From NCBI GenBank assembly GCA_028694305.1, contig JAQUTO010000045.1, forward strand, positions 1-7,034: a stretch of 7,034 bases of DNA. The letters are read 5' to 3'. How positions within the stretch are numbered: the first letter of the stretch is position 1; the number at the start of each line of letters is the position of its first letter. The notes under the pieces are model-generated. The model was not told where the DNA came from. It worked only from the letters and a program-made list of their open reading frames with translations, and did not search any database. Shown here in pieces: positions 5,358 through 7,034 of this stretch. Source of the stretch: Bacilli bacterium (GTDB lineage: Bacteria; Bacillota_I; Bacilli_A; RFN20; UBA1709). A program made the translations under genes and the position numbers.

Positions 5358-6163
5358 TGAATACTTTCTTAACGTATACTTTTTTATTTTTTATTGGTTC
5401 AGTCGGCGGTTGGGTAGTTGAACTTCTTTTCCGCCGCTTTTTTAGTTCTCATAAATGGATTAACCCGGGCTTTTTAACTGGGCCATGTTTACCGTTATAT
5501 GGGTTTGGCTTAGCGTGTTTATATTTTCTTGCTAATCTCGATTATAGTTTTATTAGTAGTAATCAAAACGTCCAGGTAGTGGTTTTATTAATTGTCTGTA
5601 TGGTGTCTATGACTTTAATTGAATACATTGCAGGTTTAATCTTTATAAAAGGAATGCATATTAGGCTTTGGGATTATTCGAAACGACCAGGGAATATCCA
5701 AGGCATTATTTGTCCTTTATTTACTTTAATTTGGGGCGCAGTTGGGGTGGCCTATTACTTCTTATTAAACCCGGTTATGTTGAATTATTTAGATTGGTTA
5801 TTTAATAATCTAGCCTACACCTTCTTTGTTGGTGTTTTCTATGGTATTTTAATTATCGACTTTGCTAACTCTATGGATTTAGCTACTAAGATGCGGAAGT
5901 TTGCTAAAGAGAACAAAGTTATTATCGGTTATGAAAACTTCAAGGAACAAATTAAAGATAAAATGGCCGAACTCAAAGAGTCTAGTAACTTCATCTTTCC
6001 ATTTAAGAGTGTGCTGAATATGAAAGAGAGTTTTGATTTATATTTAACTAACATCAAAGCTAAATCGACCTCTTTAAAAGAGCGAGTTCAAGCGTACAAC
6101 AAAAAGAACAATGAAGAATTCAAAGATAAAATTAATAATACTGAAAATAAGGACTCTAAATAG
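5357..6163 (+). CDS. Polytopic membrane protein, putative ABC-transporter type IV (CmpB) family
   Basis: Encodes 268 residues with about five hydrophobic helices (roughly 5-25, 42-62, 72-98, 114-136 and 150-170) and a long charged, lysine-rich C-terminal tail (178-268) that should be cytoplasmic. It shows the blocks of the family called 'putative ABC-transporter type IV' (CmpB): GGWVVELLFRR (17-27), NPGFLTGPCLPLYGFG (36-51), LIEYIAG (87-93) and LWDYSKRPGNIQGIICP (104-120). Despite the family name no ATPase lies beside it, and the function is not established. The start is ATG 5357: it overlaps the preceding stop by one base, gives a natural membrane N-terminus, and an upstream in-frame start at 5315 would lie within the DegV-type gene. 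No Shine-Dalgarno is visible, so translation probably depends on ribosomes finishing the upstream gene. The last gene of its operon, it overlaps glf tail-to-tail by 8 bases. Confidence 0.88.
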   Translation: MNTFLTYTFLFFIGSVGGWVVELLFRRFFSSHKWINPGFLTGPCLPLYGFGLACLYFLANLDYSFISSNQNVQVVVLLIVCMVSMTLIEYIAGLIFIKGMHIRLWDYSKRPGNIQGIICPLFTLIWGAVGVAYYFLLNPVMLNYLDWLFNNLAYTFFVGVFYGILIIDFANSMDLATKMRKFAKENKVIIGYENFKEQIKDKMAELKESSNFIFPFKSVLNMKESFDLYLTNIKAKSTSLKERVQAYNKKNNEEFKDKINNTENKDSK

Positions 6164-6176
6164 TCCTTATTTTATT
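6144..6176. terminator. Bidirectional terminator shared by the membrane protein gene and glf
   Basis: AAAATAAGGACT (6144-6155) and AGTCCTTATTTT (6162-6173) form a perfect 12-bp stem with a 6-base loop. The outer stem is A-rich on the left and T-rich on the right on both strands, so it can work in both directions. The loop region contains the ends of both convergent genes (TAG 6161-6163 on +, TAG 6158-6156 on -). Confidence 0.85.
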
Positions 6177-7034
6177 AACTAGTTCAATGGCATTAGCAAT
6201 AATAACATCCATATTTAAGTAGCGATACTCAGCCAGTCTACCCAAAGGGTAGAGATTACTAAATTCTTGAGCTAGAGTTGCGTACTTATTATACAAGTCT
6301 TTATTCTTTTGAATCTCAATTGGATAATACGGGATATCTTGTTTATCTTTATTGTAACTCCGTGAATATTCTTTACAAATAATGGTGGTTTTTTGTGGCT
6401 TAGAAGTGAATTTAGAAAACTCAGAGATTCTGGTAAAAGATTCACTGTTTGGATAATTCACAACAGCGGCGGCTTGGAAACTAGTTTGATTAAGTTTCTC
6501 AAAGACAAAATCTAAAGTCCGATAAGGAAGTGGTTGATACTTATAATTAAAGAGTTCATCTAAACAACCAGTATAGATAATTGGGCAAGTGATAACTTCC
6601 CCTTTTCTGGAAATGACTTTATTTTTAAGATCAAAATTTAATTCATTAGTATAGTCACTATTATAATGAATCTTAATTAAAGGGCTCTTGACCATTTTAT
6701 TTAACATTTTAGTAAAGCCATCTTTTGGCATCATTTGGAATGAATCAGTAAAATAATGATCTTCATAAGAGACATTAACTGGGACTCTTTGCATTACGGC
6801 AGGATCTAATTCAGTTGGTTCCATGCCCCATTGTTTTAAAGTGTAATGATGAAAAACATTTTCATAAACAAAATTAGCAAAATCCCGAATAGTTGAATCT
6901 GGATTCTTTTGTAATTCTAAAATTGGAACCTTTTTATTCATACCAATTTCATTAACTAAAACACTTTCAATATAAAGACTCTTATCATTAGGGAAGAGTT
7001 TTTCTAAAGAGGTCAAGTTAAAGGGAATAGGAAC
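6156..7034 (-). CDS. glf: UDP-galactopyranose mutase (5' end missing)
   Basis: The frame is open to the right edge: bases 7034-7017 read VPIPFN, matching the LPFN segment of known Glf proteins, so the TTG at 7016 is not the start. The visible part is 292 residues; the N-terminal ~80-90 residues with the FAD-binding GxGxxG are beyond the window. The enzyme interconverts UDP-galactopyranose and UDP-galactofuranose with reduced FAD in the cytoplasm, supplying galactofuranose for surface glycans. Recognisable blocks (visible numbering): YTLKQWG with the substrate-stacking Trp (63-70), QRVPV with the conserved Arg (82-86), YFTDSFQMMPKDGF (94-107), IIYTG (152-156), YRTLDF (171-176), FTRISE with the phosphate-binding Arg202, KEY and PYYP (235-238), and GRLAEYRY with Arg and Tyr (265-272) plus D276. 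All expected active-site residues in this region are present. It ends at the shared terminator and is convergent with the DegV-type operon, so the two are not co-transcribed. Confidence 0.95.
   Translation of the reverse strand, partial: VPIPFNLTSLEKLFPNDKSLYIESVLVNEIGMNKKVPILELQKNPDSTIRDFANFVYENVFHHYTLKQWGMEPTELDPAVMQRVPVNVSYEDHYFTDSFQMMPKDGFTKMLNKMVKSPLIKIHYNSDYTNELNFDLKNKVISRKGEVITCPIIYTGCLDELFNYKYQPLPYRTLDFVFEKLNQTSFQAAAVVNYPNSESFTRISEFSKFTSKPQKTTIICKEYSRSYNKDKQDIPYYPIEIQKNKDLYNKYATLAQEFSNLYPLGRLAEYRYLNMDVIIANAIELVNKIRTI

Noticed and set aside
7014..7016. TTG as start of glf
   Set aside because: The frame continues to the right edge with VPIPFN, which matches the conserved PFN segment of the family.
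1..7034. Mycoplasma-type genetic code (TGA = Trp)
   Set aside because: Tryptophans checked are TGG and long frames are intact under the standard code. Absence of TGA stops among nine genes is not strong evidence in AT-rich DNA.
1..7034. Defence island, toxin-antitoxin pair, prophage or other novel multi-gene system
   Set aside because: Every gene fits ordinary cellular families or an isolated conserved unknown. I saw no integrase, transposase, repeat array, tRNA or att-like duplication.

Overview
This is an AT-rich stretch of bacterial chromosome. Its AGGAGG-type ribosome binding sites, consensus TTGACA/TATAAT promoters and CIRCE (HrcA) operators point to a low-GC Bacillota or a related lineage such as Erysipelotrichia or a standard-code mollicute relative. 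I cannot place it more finely. Nothing suggests an alternative genetic code: tryptophan is TGG wherever I checked, and every visible stop is TAA or TAG. Genes are tightly packed and no gene-free stretch exceeds about 175 bases.

Left to right: (1) positions 1-1749 hold the 3' part of an ABC exporter (fused membrane and ATPase domains), cut by the left edge and ended by a hairpin terminator. (2) A GNAT acetyltransferase (1801-2283, +) converges on a small beta-barrel-like protein (2270-2485, -). Both seem to be read from mRNAs that begin at the start codon. (3) A divergent intergenic region (2486-2659) carries a 10-bp perfect palindrome, a consensus promoter and two CIRCE operators driving an Hsp20 small heat-shock protein (2660-3106), followed by a textbook terminator. 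(4) A probable four-gene operon follows: an AadA-like aminoglycoside nucleotidyltransferase homologue (3181-3936), a conserved protein of unknown function (3975-4448), a DegV-family lipid-binding protein (4491-5357), and a polytopic membrane protein of the putative ABC-transporter type IV (CmpB) family (5357-6163) whose start overlaps the degV-type stop. (5) On the minus strand, a UDP-galactopyranose mutase (glf) runs from the right edge to 6156 and shares a bidirectional terminator with the operon.

Functionally this is mostly ordinary housekeeping and accessory content: stress response, membrane lipid and envelope functions, small-molecule modification and galactofuranose synthesis. I see no mobile element, CRISPR array, tRNA, rRNA or obvious defence or toxin-antitoxin system. 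The parts most worth a second look are regulatory and architectural: the doubled HrcA operator wrapped around the hsp20 promoter, two promoters with TATAAT exactly six bases before ATG (candidate leaderless transcripts), terminators that overlap stop codons and promoter elements, and the coupled DegV / CmpB-family pair.
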